From the NCBI RefSeq assembly GCF_034932065.1, contig NZ_JAYGHP010000004.1, positions 241,585-305,584 of the forward strand: a DNA stretch of 64,000 bases, written 5' to 3'. The notes beneath the pieces were generated by a model, which saw only the letters and a program-made list of their open reading frames with translations, did not search any database and had not been told where the DNA came from. Made by a program: the position numbers and the translations under genes. Of this stretch, positions 24,875 through 34,132 are shown one piece after another. The number at the start of each line of letters is the position of its first letter. Position 1 is the first letter of the stretch. The stretch comes from Crocosphaera sp. UHCC 0190. Its GTDB lineage: Bacteria; Cyanobacteriota; Cyanobacteriia; Cyanobacteriales; Microcystaceae.

Positions 24875-26341
24875 TTAATTGCGAAATACATTAAAAAAGT
24901 TAAAGAAACCCGTCAAGGCCCCAATCGGACTAAAGACAGTAACTAAAGTATCTGAGACAGTTGTCAAAATATTGCGGTTAACCACCACTACGTCATTATT
25001 ACGCAACGTGGGGTTATCCGTTTCCGTGATTCCTTGAGCAAAATCCACATCAATCTCCCGTTTTGTCACGCTTCCATTAGGATTCAGGCGAATTAGTTCA
25101 ATGGTAGCCTCATTGGCCCTTCTGGTGTCAAAGCCCCCGGCCGCTAAAAGTCCTTGGTTTAAGGGGGTATTAGGGGGAATTTCCACGATTCCTGGTCTTC
25201 TTACCTCTCCGACTACATTAACTCGGATCACACCAGGGGAAAAACTAGCGGCCGCTAAGGGTTCAGATTCTTCCGTGGGAATATCTTGGGCCACCGGAAT
25301 AACAATGGTATCCCCTTCTTGCAAAATAACGTCTTCTTCAATATTGCCCGTTTTCAGCAGATTCCATAAATTAACTGCAATCATTTGTTGGGAACCATCG
25401 CGGTTGAAACGACGAATTTCTACCTCACGGACATCCGCTAAGGGTTTAATTCCCCCCGCTAACTGAATGGCCGAGGTGAGTCTAGGGGGTTGTCTGCGGG
25501 TACTGTTACCTCCCGTATTACTGCCTCCCGTTTGGGGAACGACTCGGTAGGAACCCGGCCGGTAAACTTCCCCCACAATGGCCACGTTAATTTCTTGGTT
25601 TGCCGATAGGCCAAAATTAGCATCGGATAACAGTCGCGTTTGGGCCAAGTCAATGGTTGTTTGGGTAGGAATCATAATTCTATCCCCATCTCTTAAGGTG
25701 ATATCTTGCTGTAGTTGTCCGTTTTTGAGCAAGTTCCACAAATTGAGGTTAAAAATCCGATTTTCTCCCTTAAATTGTCGCTGAATTTGTACTTTACCCA
25801 GATCGGCCACCGTCGTCAGTCCCCCTGCTTGTTGTATTAGTTGGGTAACACTGGGGAATTTTTGTCCGCCTTCAATGGGGAGAACATAAGAACCAGGACT
25901 ATTGATTTCCCCGGCGATCGCTAATTTGAGGGGACGAGGAGCGGTTAAACTAACAGTAACGACCGGACGTTTGACATATTGGCCGTATTGTTGGGTTAAT
26001 AAGTTAGTCAGTTGGGTTAAGGTTTGTCCTTCGACGGTAAAGGTTCCCATCAGTGGTAAGGAAAGGGTTCCATCCACTAAAACTTGGTATTCCCCACTAA
26101 ATTCTTCAACAGGAAAAACGCTAATTTTAAGGCGATCGCCTGGCCCCAAAGTATATTCAGTTTCCGCAAACACCTCAGATGTCCCAAATCCTTGGTCTGG
26201 TAAGGGTTTTAAGGGGGGTATAGAATCTAAGGGGGAAGTTTGGCCCCAGACGGGAACCAACATCCAAGGTGATACTATCAACCCATTGAGACTCATCAAA
26301 GAACAAAGAATTCCTCGACACCATAAACGCTTTACAACCAT
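24875..26341 (-). CDS. Polysaccharide export (Wza-like) protein with SLBB domains
   Basis: A 488-residue outer-membrane-type export protein. A signal peptide (GILCSLMSLNGLIVSPWMLV) is followed by the poly-export domain TEYTLGPGDRLKISVFPVEE...VDGTLSLPLMGTFTVEGQTL and three SLBB beta-grasp domains, each opening with a VAG/VVGE(V/I)xxPGS(Y) motif and closing with a GDxIxIP segment; the C-terminus has a hydrophobic helix. It should form the channel for capsule or exopolysaccharide. ATG 26341 is chosen over an in-frame GTG at 26362. Other polysaccharide genes are not adjacent. Confidence 0.88.
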   Translation of the reverse strand: MVVKRLWCRGILCSLMSLNGLIVSPWMLVPVWGQTSPLDSIPPLKPLPDQGFGTSEVFAETEYTLGPGDRLKISVFPVEEFSGEYQVLVDGTLSLPLMGTFTVEGQTLTQLTNLLTQQYGQYVKRPVVTVSLTAPRPLKLAIAGEINSPGSYVLPIEGGQKFPSVTQLIQQAGGLTTVADLGKVQIQRQFKGENRIFNLNLWNLLKNGQLQQDITLRDGDRIMIPTQTTIDLAQTRLLSDANFGLSANQEINVAIVGEVYRPGSYRVVPQTGGSNTGGNSTRRQPPRLTSAIQLAGGIKPLADVREVEIRRFNRDGSQQMIAVNLWNLLKTGNIEEDVILQEGDTIVIPVAQDIPTEESEPLAAASFSPGVIRVNVVGEVRRPGIVEIPPNTPLNQGLLAAGGFDTRRANEATIELIRLNPNGSVTKREIDVDFAQGITETDNPTLRNNDVVVVNRNILTTVSDTLVTVFSPIGALTGFFNFFNVFRN

Positions 26342-26470
26342 TAGATTAAACCCTATCACCACACGATCAGCTAATGACTGATTATAACCATTACTTTTTG
26401 GGAATGGCCTAACCTCTACTTTGACTGCTCAGCAGTTTAAATGTAGAATAACTTAGACAAGAAGAAACGA

Positions 26471-27643
26471 TTAAAAAGCAGGATTAATTGAGGTAATTCC
26501 CAGTAATAAACCAGGAATTAAAAAGAAAACACAAACGATATAAATAAAGGCTAGATATTTTCTTTCACTCGATATATTTGCTAAAGTTGTCGCTCCCAAA
26601 ATGGGCAGATTTCTTAACCAAGGAATCCCATAAATAATGATCACACCAGTCACATTATACAGTAAATGTACCAGGGCAATTTCTAGGGCCGCAATCTGAT
26701 TTTCTGTCACGGCAGTAGCCGCCAATAATGCAGTTATACAACTGCCAATATTAGCCCCTAAAGTAAAGGGATAAACTTGTTCTAAAGTGAGTAAATCTGT
26801 CCCCGCTAGAGGAACAATTAGACTGGTGGTGGTTGATGAAGATTGTACTAAAATTGTGACCAGGGTTCCAGCAAAAATTCCAGTCATTGGCCCTCGTCCC
26901 ATAGCCATTTTTAAGATTACTTTTGCTTGTCCAACCATTAATAATTTAAGCAGTTTTCCGATATAAAAAATTGCAATAAATATTAAAACAATTCCGATAC
27001 AAATCGATCCTGTTCCATCAAACGGTTTAGGAAATATTCTGGTAATTTTTTCAAAAATATTAACCAGAGGAAGGGTTATTATCTGAATAAAATTAAACTT
27101 GTCCAAGTTAATTGTTTCGCCACCAATAAAAAAATTAGATAAGAATAATGCTGTTTTTTCTAAAAAATGAGTTGTAATTTCTAAAGGTAAGAAAATAATT
27201 ACACTAAGTAGGTTAAAAAAGTCATGAATAGTAGCAGCAGCAAAAGCTTTTTTAAATTCTTCTTTGCTATGAATATGACCTAAACTGACTAAAGTATTGG
27301 TGATAGTTGTCCCAATATTTGATCCCATAATCATCGGGACAGCAACCGTGACAGGTAGACCACCAGCCACTAAACCCACTATAATAGACGTAACCGTACT
27401 TGAAGATTGAATTAAGGCTGTGGCCATGGTTCCCACAATTAACGCCGCAAAGGGATTAGTCGCAAAGGCAAATAATTCTTTTGCTTGTTCCCCGGCTGTT
27501 GACTTAAATCCTAAACTAATTAAACTAACGGCTGTAATTAGTAAATAAACTAAAAAAAGAACCCCTAACCATGATAAAATGGATTGCAGTTTGCTAATTA
27601 ATGTTTCTCTCTGTCTTTTATCAACTAATTCTAATTCACTCAT
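26471..27643 (-). CDS. Na/Pi cotransporter family protein
   Basis: A 390-residue membrane protein with two inverted NptA/SLC34-like repeats. Each has the signature: ALIQSSSTVTSIIVGLVAGG with GSNIGTTITN in the first, and ILVQSSSTTTSLIVPLAG with GANIGSCITALLAA in the second. The QSSS motifs form the sodium and phosphate site. No PhoU domain is attached, so it is the short form. Substrate phosphate is by family. Located between two divergent/convergent gaps, probably monocistronic. Confidence 0.9.
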   Translation of the reverse strand: MSELELVDKRQRETLISKLQSILSWLGVLFLVYLLITAVSLISLGFKSTAGEQAKELFAFATNPFAALIVGTMATALIQSSSTVTSIIVGLVAGGLPVTVAVPMIMGSNIGTTITNTLVSLGHIHSKEEFKKAFAAATIHDFFNLLSVIIFLPLEITTHFLEKTALFLSNFFIGGETINLDKFNFIQIITLPLVNIFEKITRIFPKPFDGTGSICIGIVLIFIAIFYIGKLLKLLMVGQAKVILKMAMGRGPMTGIFAGTLVTILVQSSSTTTSLIVPLAGTDLLTLEQVYPFTLGANIGSCITALLAATAVTENQIAALEIALVHLLYNVTGVIIIYGIPWLRNLPILGATTLANISSERKYLAFIYIVCVFFLIPGLLLGITSINPAF

Positions 27644-27802
27644 AATAAACTGCTCTCAATTAGTAATTAATTTATTTGCTATTTCATGGTAACTTCATTT
27701 TGCATAAACAGGCTATTCATCTTAAATTCATTAAGAAAATTTGCCGACATAATGTAGCTGGCTAAACTATCAAAAATTTAATTCTTTATAATAGGTAAGA
27801 CT

Positions 27803-28063
27803 ATGGCTAAAAAACAAAAATTTCCTCACCTATTAGGCTCAAAATGGACAGCCAAACAAAAAACTTGGGGATGGCGACATTTTCAAGTTATTAATCGTAA
27901 AAATCAGGGACAATGGGTATTTGCTGAAATGATCGCATCTTGTGATTCTCAAGTGCGTTTTTGGATTAATGCTCAACAATTTAAAGACCGTTCTTTATGG
28001 CAACCTGGATGGCAAACCTTAGAAGAAATGAATGACCCTGAAGAAGAGTTAGAAATTCTTTGA
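27803..28063 (+). CDS. Small tryptophan-rich protein (TIGR02450 family)
   Basis: An 86-residue protein with eight tryptophans, containing LLGSKWTAKQKTWGWRHFQV and NRKNQGQWVFAEMIASCDSQ, the TIGR02450 pattern. Function is unknown; the family is frequent in cyanobacteria and marine proteobacteria. It is 83 bases upstream of the Rieske oxygenase on the same strand and may be cotranscribed. Confidence 0.8.
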   Translation: MAKKQKFPHLLGSKWTAKQKTWGWRHFQVINRKNQGQWVFAEMIASCDSQVRFWINAQQFKDRSLWQPGWQTLEEMNDPEEELEIL

Positions 28064-28146
28064 TCAGACAAATTTATAGTAGTAGGTTGATAAAATATTC
28101 TTCTATGTTTTATAATTATAGAAGTCTAATTAATCTTTAATTTGTC

Positions 28147-29601
28147 ATGGTAACTGAGAAAAAAATCCCAGAAAACATCAATGATTTTCAAGCCAATTGG
28201 CAAGAAGAAGAAAACCTATTTCAATGGACAAAACAATGGTATCCTGTCGCTGTTGTTGAGTTCTTAGATGCTGCTCGTCCCCAGGGTATTCAATTATTAG
28301 GTAAATCCTTAGTAATTTGGTGCGATCAGACGGGAAAATGGCACTGTTTTGCTGATTTTTGTCCCCATAGAGGAGTTCCTTTGTCTGAAGGAAGAGTGGA
28401 AGCAGATGGGACATTATTATGTGCTTATCATGCTTGGCGTTTTAATGGTGAGGGTAAATGTGTTAAGATTCCTCAGTCATTTGACACAGAAAAAGAGTCC
28501 AAAAATTGTGCTAATTCTAATGCTTGTGTCGTCACTTATCCCACTCAACAAAAACAAGGATTATTGTGGGTTTGGCCAGAATCAGGAGAGCAAGCAATCT
28601 TAGAAAGTCAGTTAAGATTACCACGAATTATTCCTGAACTAGAAGAGAAATCTGAGGGCGTAGAAAAGAAATTTTGGAACATTAGAGATTTGCCCTATGG
28701 TTGGGATTATTTCCTCGAAAATGTCGCTGATCCCGCCCATGTTACTGTCTCTCATCATGGACTCATGGGCAGTCGCTATTCTGAGGGAAAATACTACGAT
28801 ATGATTCCCACCAAAAAGTTATCAACTCAAGAAGGTTTTGCCTTTGAAATTGTCCCAACTGCCTCAACCATTGAACAGGCAATTCATGATTTTCAACCCC
28901 CTTGTCACATGAGAATTGTGTCCACATTTAAAGATGGGGGAAAATTCATTTTAGCTTTGTATGTCATTCCCACTCGCCCTGGATGGTGTCGCCATATTGG
29001 TTGTCAAATTTTGGTTAAAAACGATCAAGGTAAATTGCCGAAAGGAATTGCTTTTTTTGCCTTACCAATGCCCATTTGGTTAGGACATATTTTAGCCTCT
29101 TTATTCTTACATCAAGACTTAGTTTTTCTACACTATCAAGAGAAGAATTTGGCCCAACAAAGTCACCAGAAATGGATTGAATCTGTTTATACACCTAATC
29201 CTCAAGATAAGATGGTGATTACCTTTCGTAAATGGTTAGAAAATAGAGCAGGTGGGGGCATTCCTTGGGAGGGAAATAGTCAACTTCCGACCGCAGAATT
29301 AGACAAACGAAAATTATTTGATGTCTGGGAAACTCATACGAAAGATTGTCAAGTTTGTCAAAAAGCTTTAAGCAATCTCAATCGTTTAATTTGGGGATTG
29401 TGGATAGGGGCGATCGCATCTCTTTGTTTAGGATTATTGCTTGATGCGCGTATTGTCGCTGTGGAAAAAACTTTCGCCCCTAGTGCTGCTTTTTTGTGGG
29501 GATTAGCCATAGCATTAATATTAGCAGGAGGGGGATATTTTCTGAAGAAACTAACCCGATTATTCTATGTTTATGAATTTGAACACGCTCATAATGATTA
29601 G
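28147..29601 (+). CDS. Rieske oxygenase, pheophorbide a oxygenase/Tic55 type
   Basis: A 484-residue protein with a Rieske cluster site, FCPHRG (~74) and LCAYHAW (~93), a mononuclear iron site NVADPAHVTVSHHG with D/H/H ligands (~196-209), the PAO-type C-terminal CxxC (DCQVCQ) and two C-terminal membrane helices. This order matches the PAO/Tic55/CAO family of plants and cyanobacteria, which act on chlorophyll breakdown products or related substrates. The substrate in cyanobacteria is not settled. Possible two-gene unit with the Trp-rich gene. Confidence 0.88.
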   Translation: MVTEKKIPENINDFQANWQEEENLFQWTKQWYPVAVVEFLDAARPQGIQLLGKSLVIWCDQTGKWHCFADFCPHRGVPLSEGRVEADGTLLCAYHAWRFNGEGKCVKIPQSFDTEKESKNCANSNACVVTYPTQQKQGLLWVWPESGEQAILESQLRLPRIIPELEEKSEGVEKKFWNIRDLPYGWDYFLENVADPAHVTVSHHGLMGSRYSEGKYYDMIPTKKLSTQEGFAFEIVPTASTIEQAIHDFQPPCHMRIVSTFKDGGKFILALYVIPTRPGWCRHIGCQILVKNDQGKLPKGIAFFALPMPIWLGHILASLFLHQDLVFLHYQEKNLAQQSHQKWIESVYTPNPQDKMVITFRKWLENRAGGGIPWEGNSQLPTAELDKRKLFDVWETHTKDCQVCQKALSNLNRLIWGLWIGAIASLCLGLLLDARIVAVEKTFAPSAAFLWGLAIALILAGGGYFLKKLTRLFYVYEFEHAHND

Positions 29602-29622
29602 AAGTTGATAAGTGGTAACTTC

Positions 29623-30108
29623 CTAACCACGAGAGACGAAATTATCTCTTAATGCTTCAAAATAAAGAGCCATGGGAAACTGATAATATTCTAAAATCAA
29701 CCACACAATACAACCCAAATGAGCGAGAAAAGTAAAGCCAACCCAAAAGTAAGGAAACCAGCATAGGGGACTATCAGGTAAAGGGGGGAATAGATAAGCC
29801 CCTAAACCAACAATTGTTGTTGGTAAAATCACAAAAGCAAGGGCAAAAAAACGATATCCCCATTGTATTCTCTGAGAGGAGCGAATGCCTTGCCAACTTT
29901 CTCCCGTCCAATACCAAGTTAAAGGAACTTGACTATCCGCAATTGTAATCGCCTGTTTATCTAAATTAGCTGTAAAAATATGACGGCAAAAGTTACAAGC
30001 AAAAGCTTCCATTAAAGGTAAGGTAGCAATTTCACCATGACGACAAACAGGACAGTGATAAGCACCGTAATAGTTCAATGAAGTTCGAGATTGAGAGGAA
30101 TGAGACAT
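29623..30108 (-). CDS. Zinc-ribbon membrane protein, unknown function
   Basis: A 161-residue protein with an N-terminal zinc ribbon, YHCPVCRHGEI...EAFACNFCRHIF (two CxxC pairs, ~18-42), then two membrane helices (~85-105 and ~120-142). SQVPLTWYWTGESWQGI lies between ribbon and helices. Family not recognised beyond a likely cyanobacterial distribution. First of the block of three minus-strand genes' last position: it follows the 162-residue hypothetical gene by 19 bases, so they are probably cotranscribed. Confidence 0.6.
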   Translation of the reverse strand: MSHSSQSRTSLNYYGAYHCPVCRHGEIATLPLMEAFACNFCRHIFTANLDKQAITIADSQVPLTWYWTGESWQGIRSSQRIQWGYRFFALAFVILPTTIVGLGAYLFPPLPDSPLCWFPYFWVGFTFLAHLGCIVWLILEYYQFPMALYFEALRDNFVSRG

Positions 30109-30127
30109 GAGTAAACTTGAAAAAATC

Positions 30128-30616
30128 TTAAGCCAGATTAGGAGGAATATTAGTTAATTTTGCAGGAATCGTCAACTTTAAGCGGCGTAATTGTTGCTGA
30201 ATAATATTATGGAGTTTATCTCGCTGAATCTCGATTTGTTGTTCCTTATTACCAGGGGTTTCCCGAAAAATGATACTGTCAATATATTCGACCGAAAACA
30301 GTTGAAATAATAGATGAGTGACCGGAATAGAAATAATCCGAATGTCAGGATTAACAATGCCTTGAAAAGTTTCTGCATCCCTTCGCGTCGCAAACGCATA
30401 AATGACCCGTTTTTCCTCTTGGGGCTTTTTACGATTACTGAGGGTTGTCACTAACCAAGAGCGATTTTGCCCATGTAAAACATAATATTTACCATATTGC
30501 AGTTGACTCGCAAACAATTTGAGGGTGGGAGCGACTGCTTTTTCCATCACGGGGGAAGGAACACCGTGTTGAGGAGCTTCGTTAATGAGAATTTCTAATT
30601 GCTCGTCTAAATACAT
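30128..30616 (-). CDS. Conserved hypothetical protein
   Basis: A 162-residue soluble protein (MYLDEQLEILINEAPQHGVP...VMEKAVAPTLKLFASQLQYGKYYVLH). It contains RVIYAFATRRDAETFQ and ends with a basic helix. No catalytic motif is visible. It lies 36 bases downstream of the RNase H-like gene and 19 bases upstream of the zinc-ribbon gene, all on the minus strand, so the three may form an operon. Function not known. Confidence 0.6.
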   Translation of the reverse strand: MYLDEQLEILINEAPQHGVPSPVMEKAVAPTLKLFASQLQYGKYYVLHGQNRSWLVTTLSNRKKPQEEKRVIYAFATRRDAETFQGIVNPDIRIISIPVTHLLFQLFSVEYIDSIIFRETPGNKEQQIEIQRDKLHNIIQQQLRRLKLTIPAKLTNIPPNLA

Positions 30617-30652
30617 AGGGGACTTTCAAGAATATATAATTGTTTTGGGAGT

Positions 30653-31870
30653 TTAAGGAAGGGTGTTTCCTTTAGATACATTATCTGCAATCGTTTTGAG
30701 AATCAGGTTAACCATTTCCGGAAATTTTACTAATTCTTGCGCTAAGGTTATCTTTTCTTCAGGAGAGAGATTGCCAATCATTTTGAGGATTTCAGTCAGA
30801 CTTGACTCTGATGGTAGCGTATCTTGGTTGACATCGATAACCAGGGTCATATTTTCTTCATGAAATAATGACTCTCCCAGTGATTCTGATTGATCTAAGC
30901 CAGGGATTTCTCCGTCAGACGCTTCAGGGGAGTCAATGTCAGAAAGTTTAAAGGTTTCAAAGACATTGGGTTCAACCTCAGGGGGACTTGATGACTCAGG
31001 GGGCTTCTCAACGACATTATCCAGTTCAGACAGCAAGGAAATCAAAGGTTCAGAAGAAGTTTCTGGTTCAACGGACAAGTGAGGGGGTAGGTTCAAGGCC
31101 TCTTCCCAGGGCAATTTTTCCACGGCTCTGGGATCAAAAGTCTGTTCTAAATTTACCTTACGACAAGCCATAAGAGGCGGCAAGCCCCGTAAATGCCAGC
31201 GATACATTTGGGCTAAATTTTCTTCATCTCCTTGCCATTGTAGGGCGATCGCATCTCGCACTTCTAGGGGAATTAACGCTCTTAGTTCTGAGAGAGACTT
31301 TTGTGTCCACTCATCTGGTTCAGTCGTCAGTTGACGATAATCTTCCTCGGTGGCTTGATTTCCTTGTTGTATTAAGTGAGCGATCGCCAAGGAAAAGGAT
31401 TGAGAAACTGATCCTTGATGTTCTGGTTTTTCCCGACCTAATGCTTCTCCAATACACCGTTTTACGGCTGATTTCGCGGGGCGGTTTTGGTCTGGTGAAA
31501 TCCATTCTAAGGAAATTTTTTCAAAAGAGCGCATTAATTTAATCGCAGTACGATAAAGTCTGATTAGTCTTTCTTCTGTCACAGGGGTTAACCCATTGAC
31601 TTGATTGAAAACCAGATCGCTGTCACCTTTAATTTCTAGACCACTAAGTCCCAGTTTTTGAGCCTTTTTTAAGCCAATAATTAAGCCAGTGTATTCTGCT
31701 TCCTCTTTACTGGTAACAGAAATTAACTGACTGACGGTGTATCGCCTACCGTTGGGCATCAATAAGATGGCGGCCGCTGCTCCTTGACCTGAATTTCCCT
31801 GAGATGCCCCATCAAATAGCATGATCGGTGTATCCTTGGCGATAATAGGTTGGTTGGTATAGCTAGACAT
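30653..31870 (-). CDS. RNase H-like domain protein with long C-terminal extension
   Basis: A 405-residue protein. Residues ~15-135 are an RNase HI fold: MLFDGASQGNSGQGAAAAIL with the first Asp, SKEEAEYTGLIIGLKKAQ with the Glu, and LEIKGDSDLVFNQVNG with the next Asp, so the catalytic carboxylates are kept. The remainder (~160-405) is helical then acidic and Ser/Pro-rich (SEPLISLLSELD..., ESSSPPEVEPN), not part of known RNase H proteins I can name. It could remove RNA from hybrids; the extension may add protein contacts. Confidence 0.75.
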   Translation of the reverse strand: MSSYTNQPIIAKDTPIMLFDGASQGNSGQGAAAAILLMPNGRRYTVSQLISVTSKEEAEYTGLIIGLKKAQKLGLSGLEIKGDSDLVFNQVNGLTPVTEERLIRLYRTAIKLMRSFEKISLEWISPDQNRPAKSAVKRCIGEALGREKPEHQGSVSQSFSLAIAHLIQQGNQATEEDYRQLTTEPDEWTQKSLSELRALIPLEVRDAIALQWQGDEENLAQMYRWHLRGLPPLMACRKVNLEQTFDPRAVEKLPWEEALNLPPHLSVEPETSSEPLISLLSELDNVVEKPPESSSPPEVEPNVFETFKLSDIDSPEASDGEIPGLDQSESLGESLFHEENMTLVIDVNQDTLPSESSLTEILKMIGNLSPEEKITLAQELVKFPEMVNLILKTIADNVSKGNTLP

Positions 31871-32061
31871 CGTAGGTTGCTCGAATGGGGATAGTGATGA
31901 GTTAACCAGGCATTCATGAAGTCAGTGGTTCGGCTGATCGCTCACCAACCAGTGAGAAGTAACAATTAGTTAATTGTTCGTATCCCAATTTTAATCGTTG
32001 ACGACCATCCTAGGAGTTATTTATCTGATCAAGAAGGCTTTGGGAGGAAAAAAACCACAAA

Positions 32062-32101
32062 AAACTCCCTCAAATTGATTGGAGTGAACTTGAGGGAGTT
32101 T
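32062..32101 (-). terminator. Terminator of the rpsP-KH operon
   Basis: AAACTCCCTCAA and TTGAGGGAGTTT form a perfect 12-bp stem around a 16-base loop. On the minus strand it is followed by a T-rich run (TTTGTGGTTTTTTT). It lies 17 bases after the KH gene stop. Confidence 0.85.
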
Positions 32102-32117
32102 CATGATAATGATTAGT

Positions 32118-32540
32118 TTATTCTTCTTGCCAATGGGATCTGATAGAGAGTTTAGGCATATTTTGACGGTCAGAACGAGGCCGAGTTGGGGCAAATTGTC
32201 GGTCAGTCTCCTGTCGTCGGCGATGATTGGGGCGTGAGTTTTGATTAGTGGAACCTTCGTAAACATCGAGGCAAAGAGATTGACCCGCCGCCATCGCTGC
32301 TTTGGTCAGGACTGTGCGAATGGATTGCAGGTTGCGTCCTCCTCTTCCATACACTCGCCCTTTGTCACTGTCTTCAAAGGCCAACCGAATCCAAATACGC
32401 TGATTATTGTTAACCTTTTCACAGTCAATGCTCAGGGCTTCTGAAGCTTCTAGTAAAGGTTTCACCAAAAACGCGAGCAGCCCTAAGTAGTCAGGGGTGG
32501 GGGAATTGTTTGGATTATTCCCATTCGTAGATTTAGGCAT
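32118..32540 (-). CDS. KH domain RNA-binding protein (KhpA-like) with basic tail
   Basis: A 140-residue protein whose middle part is a single KH domain of the YlqC/KhpA type: [21 protein letters not shown] and [22 protein letters not shown], with the GxxG loop as GRGG. A basic, Arg/Gln-rich tail ([17 protein letters not shown]) of about 40 residues follows, longer than in KhpA of Gram-positives. ATG 32540 overlaps the end of rpsP by eight bases. rpsP-khpA order is widely conserved and suggests ribosome or small-RNA related work. Confidence 0.88.
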   Translation of the reverse strand: MPKSTNGNNPNNSPTPDYLGLLAFLVKPLLEASEALSIDCEKVNNNQRIWIRLAFEDSDKGRVYGRGGRNLQSIRTVLTKAAMAAGQSLCLDVYEGSTNQNSRPNHRRRQETDRQFAPTRPRSDRQNMPKLSIRSHWQEE

Positions 32541-32781
32541 TAACTTGTTCAAATACGTTCGCTTTTTGGAGAATGCTCCGCACTGTGTCCGTGGGTTGCG
32601 CCCCCTGCTTCAGTCTGGTGACAATGGCTGGCACATTTAACCTGGTTTCATCGGTTCTGGGATTGTAAAAGCCTAATTCTTCCAGGGGACGACCGTCCCG
32701 ACGGCTTAAACTATTGATGGCCACGATCCGATAACTGACTTCTCGCTTTTTGCCGTATCTTTTTAAGCGTAATTTAATCAT
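32533..32781 (-). CDS. rpsP: 30S ribosomal protein S16
   Basis: An 82-residue S16: [40 protein letters not shown], and [16 protein letters not shown] are the standard motifs and the length is normal. S16 stabilises the 16S rRNA 5' domain during assembly. It is the first gene of a two-gene unit with the KH protein, with an eight-base overlap that suggests coupled translation. Confidence 0.97.
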   Translation of the reverse strand: MIKLRLKRYGKKREVSYRIVAINSLSRRDGRPLEELGFYNPRTDETRLNVPAIVTRLKQGAQPTDTVRSILQKANVFEQVNA

Positions 32782-32939
32782 TTGGGTTTGTCTGACTCCT
32801 TGTTCAACAGTCGCTAATGGTGATTAGATGTCGTTATAATCTCCATTGTGAACTTCTAATTCTACCATAAAATCTCTCGGTCTTGAGCCGAATCTTTAGC
32901 ACTGTCTCTGACGTTTTCTCCTGGATTAACAGGGTTAAA

Positions 32940-33257
32940 CTAATTAAACGGTAGTGATAATCTTACTCTTTCTTCTGGCTCAGGTTGTTCTTGACGAACA
33001 TCAATGGCCGGTGAACCATCTCCCCCAAATAATCTTACTCTGGTTTGGGGTCGTCGTTGTTCTTCTATACCGACATTTAAGCGACCATTGTCTTCTATGA
33101 CTCGGACATTCGTTCTTCTATGACGATCATTGGATAAGTCTACTCTGACCCCATCCCCTAGTTCAATGATCTGTGCTTTAACCGGAGAAACGGCTAACCA
33201 CATTGAACTCCCTAAACAGCCAGCTGTGACAAGATTAATTATCCAAATTCCTTTCAT
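32940..33257 (-). CDS. Small secreted protein, unknown function
   Basis: A 105-residue protein from ATG 33257, chosen because AGGAGA lies just upstream and the signal peptide MKGIWIINLVTAGCLGSSMW ends at VKA. The mature part is Arg- and Asp-rich (IELGDGVRVDLSNDRHRRTN; RVRLFGGDGSPAIDVRQEQP) with alternating strands. I do not recognise the family. It diverges from psbU. Confidence 0.6.
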   Translation of the reverse strand: MKGIWIINLVTAGCLGSSMWLAVSPVKAQIIELGDGVRVDLSNDRHRRTNVRVIEDNGRLNVGIEEQRRPQTRVRLFGGDGSPAIDVRQEQPEPEERVRLSLPFN

Positions 33258-33646
33258 GGGAAAGATTCTCCTAAAAGACAAAGAGTCAAACGGCCTACTT
33301 TCTAGTCTAAGGGGCTTGCTATCCTGATTACTTCCCCTAGATGGATGAGTCGTGATCCAGGTTTCATGAGATAAAAAAACTACACAGAAAAGCACTAACT
33401 AAGATATGATAGGTCTTGCAGCAGTTTAAGATTTTCTGAAATTTTCCCAGACTCATGAAGGACATCGCCCTAAGTCAACCTGTTCGGGATCTTAGAAGCG
33501 AGTCTATTTCTCAAGTTGATGGGATCAAAATACATTTGGCATGATATAACATTTTCAAATCTTGTCTGCTGTTAAGGATTAATCCAAATTCAGACTTTAT
33601 GCCTCCCTAGAGAGGAAATTACCCATTGTTAGGAGAAATCATTGTG
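33258..33646. other. Divergent control region between a secreted protein gene and psbU
   Basis: About 390 bases with no gene supported. It contains TTGGCATGATATAAC-like AT-rich DNA near 33536 and the psbU ribosome site AGGAGA at 33631. I could not assign a promoter with confidence. Confidence 0.5.
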
Positions 33647-34018
33647 ATGAAAACTGTCGTTCGTTTGCTGGCTGTTGCCCTCGTCATGATCAGTTCTTTC
33701 GGATTCATCGGACAAGCGATCGCTGCCAGCACCCTTAACCCCGTTGATGCGAAACTGACCACGGAATTTGGTCAATCTATTGACTTAAACAATAGCAATA
33801 TTCGTGTTTTTCGTGAGCTACGGGGTTTTTATCCCAACTTAGCCAGCAAAATCATTCTAAATTCCCCCTATGACAAGGTGGAAGATGTCCTAGAAATTCC
33901 TGGACTCAGTGAACGTCAAAAACAACGTTTACAAGCCAATTTAGACAAGTTTGTTGTTACCCCTCCTGCCAGCGAACTCATTGAAGGCGATGATCGTCTC
34001 AATCCTGGTGTTTACTAA
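33647..34018 (+). CDS. psbU: Photosystem II 12 kDa extrinsic protein PsbU
   Basis: PsbU sits on the lumenal side of photosystem II and stabilises the oxygen-evolving cluster. ATG 33647, 11 bases after AGGAGA, gives 123 residues: signal peptide to AIAAS, then STLNPVDAKLTTEFGQSIDL, NIRVFRELRGFYPNLASKII, and the helix-hairpin-helix segment VEDVLEIPGLSERQKQRLQ. Size and motifs are standard. A terminator follows. Confidence 0.96.
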   Translation: MKTVVRLLAVALVMISSFGFIGQAIAASTLNPVDAKLTTEFGQSIDLNNSNIRVFRELRGFYPNLASKIILNSPYDKVEDVLEIPGLSERQKQRLQANLDKFVVTPPASELIEGDDRLNPGVY

Positions 34019-34046
34019 CTATCCTCATTGATAGTTTTTTTCTGTG

Positions 34047-34080
34047 AACCCGCTTTTTAAAAGAGTGGGTTTTATTTTTT
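34047..34080 (+). terminator. Terminator of psbU
   Basis: AACCCGCTTTT pairs imperfectly with AAAAGAGTGGGTT and is followed by a T-rich run. It begins about 29 bases after the psbU stop and ends before the argB upstream region. Confidence 0.75.
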
Positions 34081-34132
34081 TGAGCAAAACTCGTTAAATT
34101 ATAGACATAACTCTCTGAGACATCATTCATTT

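Noticed and set aside
25101-26381. Long open frames opposite the polysaccharide export gene
   Set aside because: They have biased composition complementary to the export gene, no start signals and no recognisable motifs.
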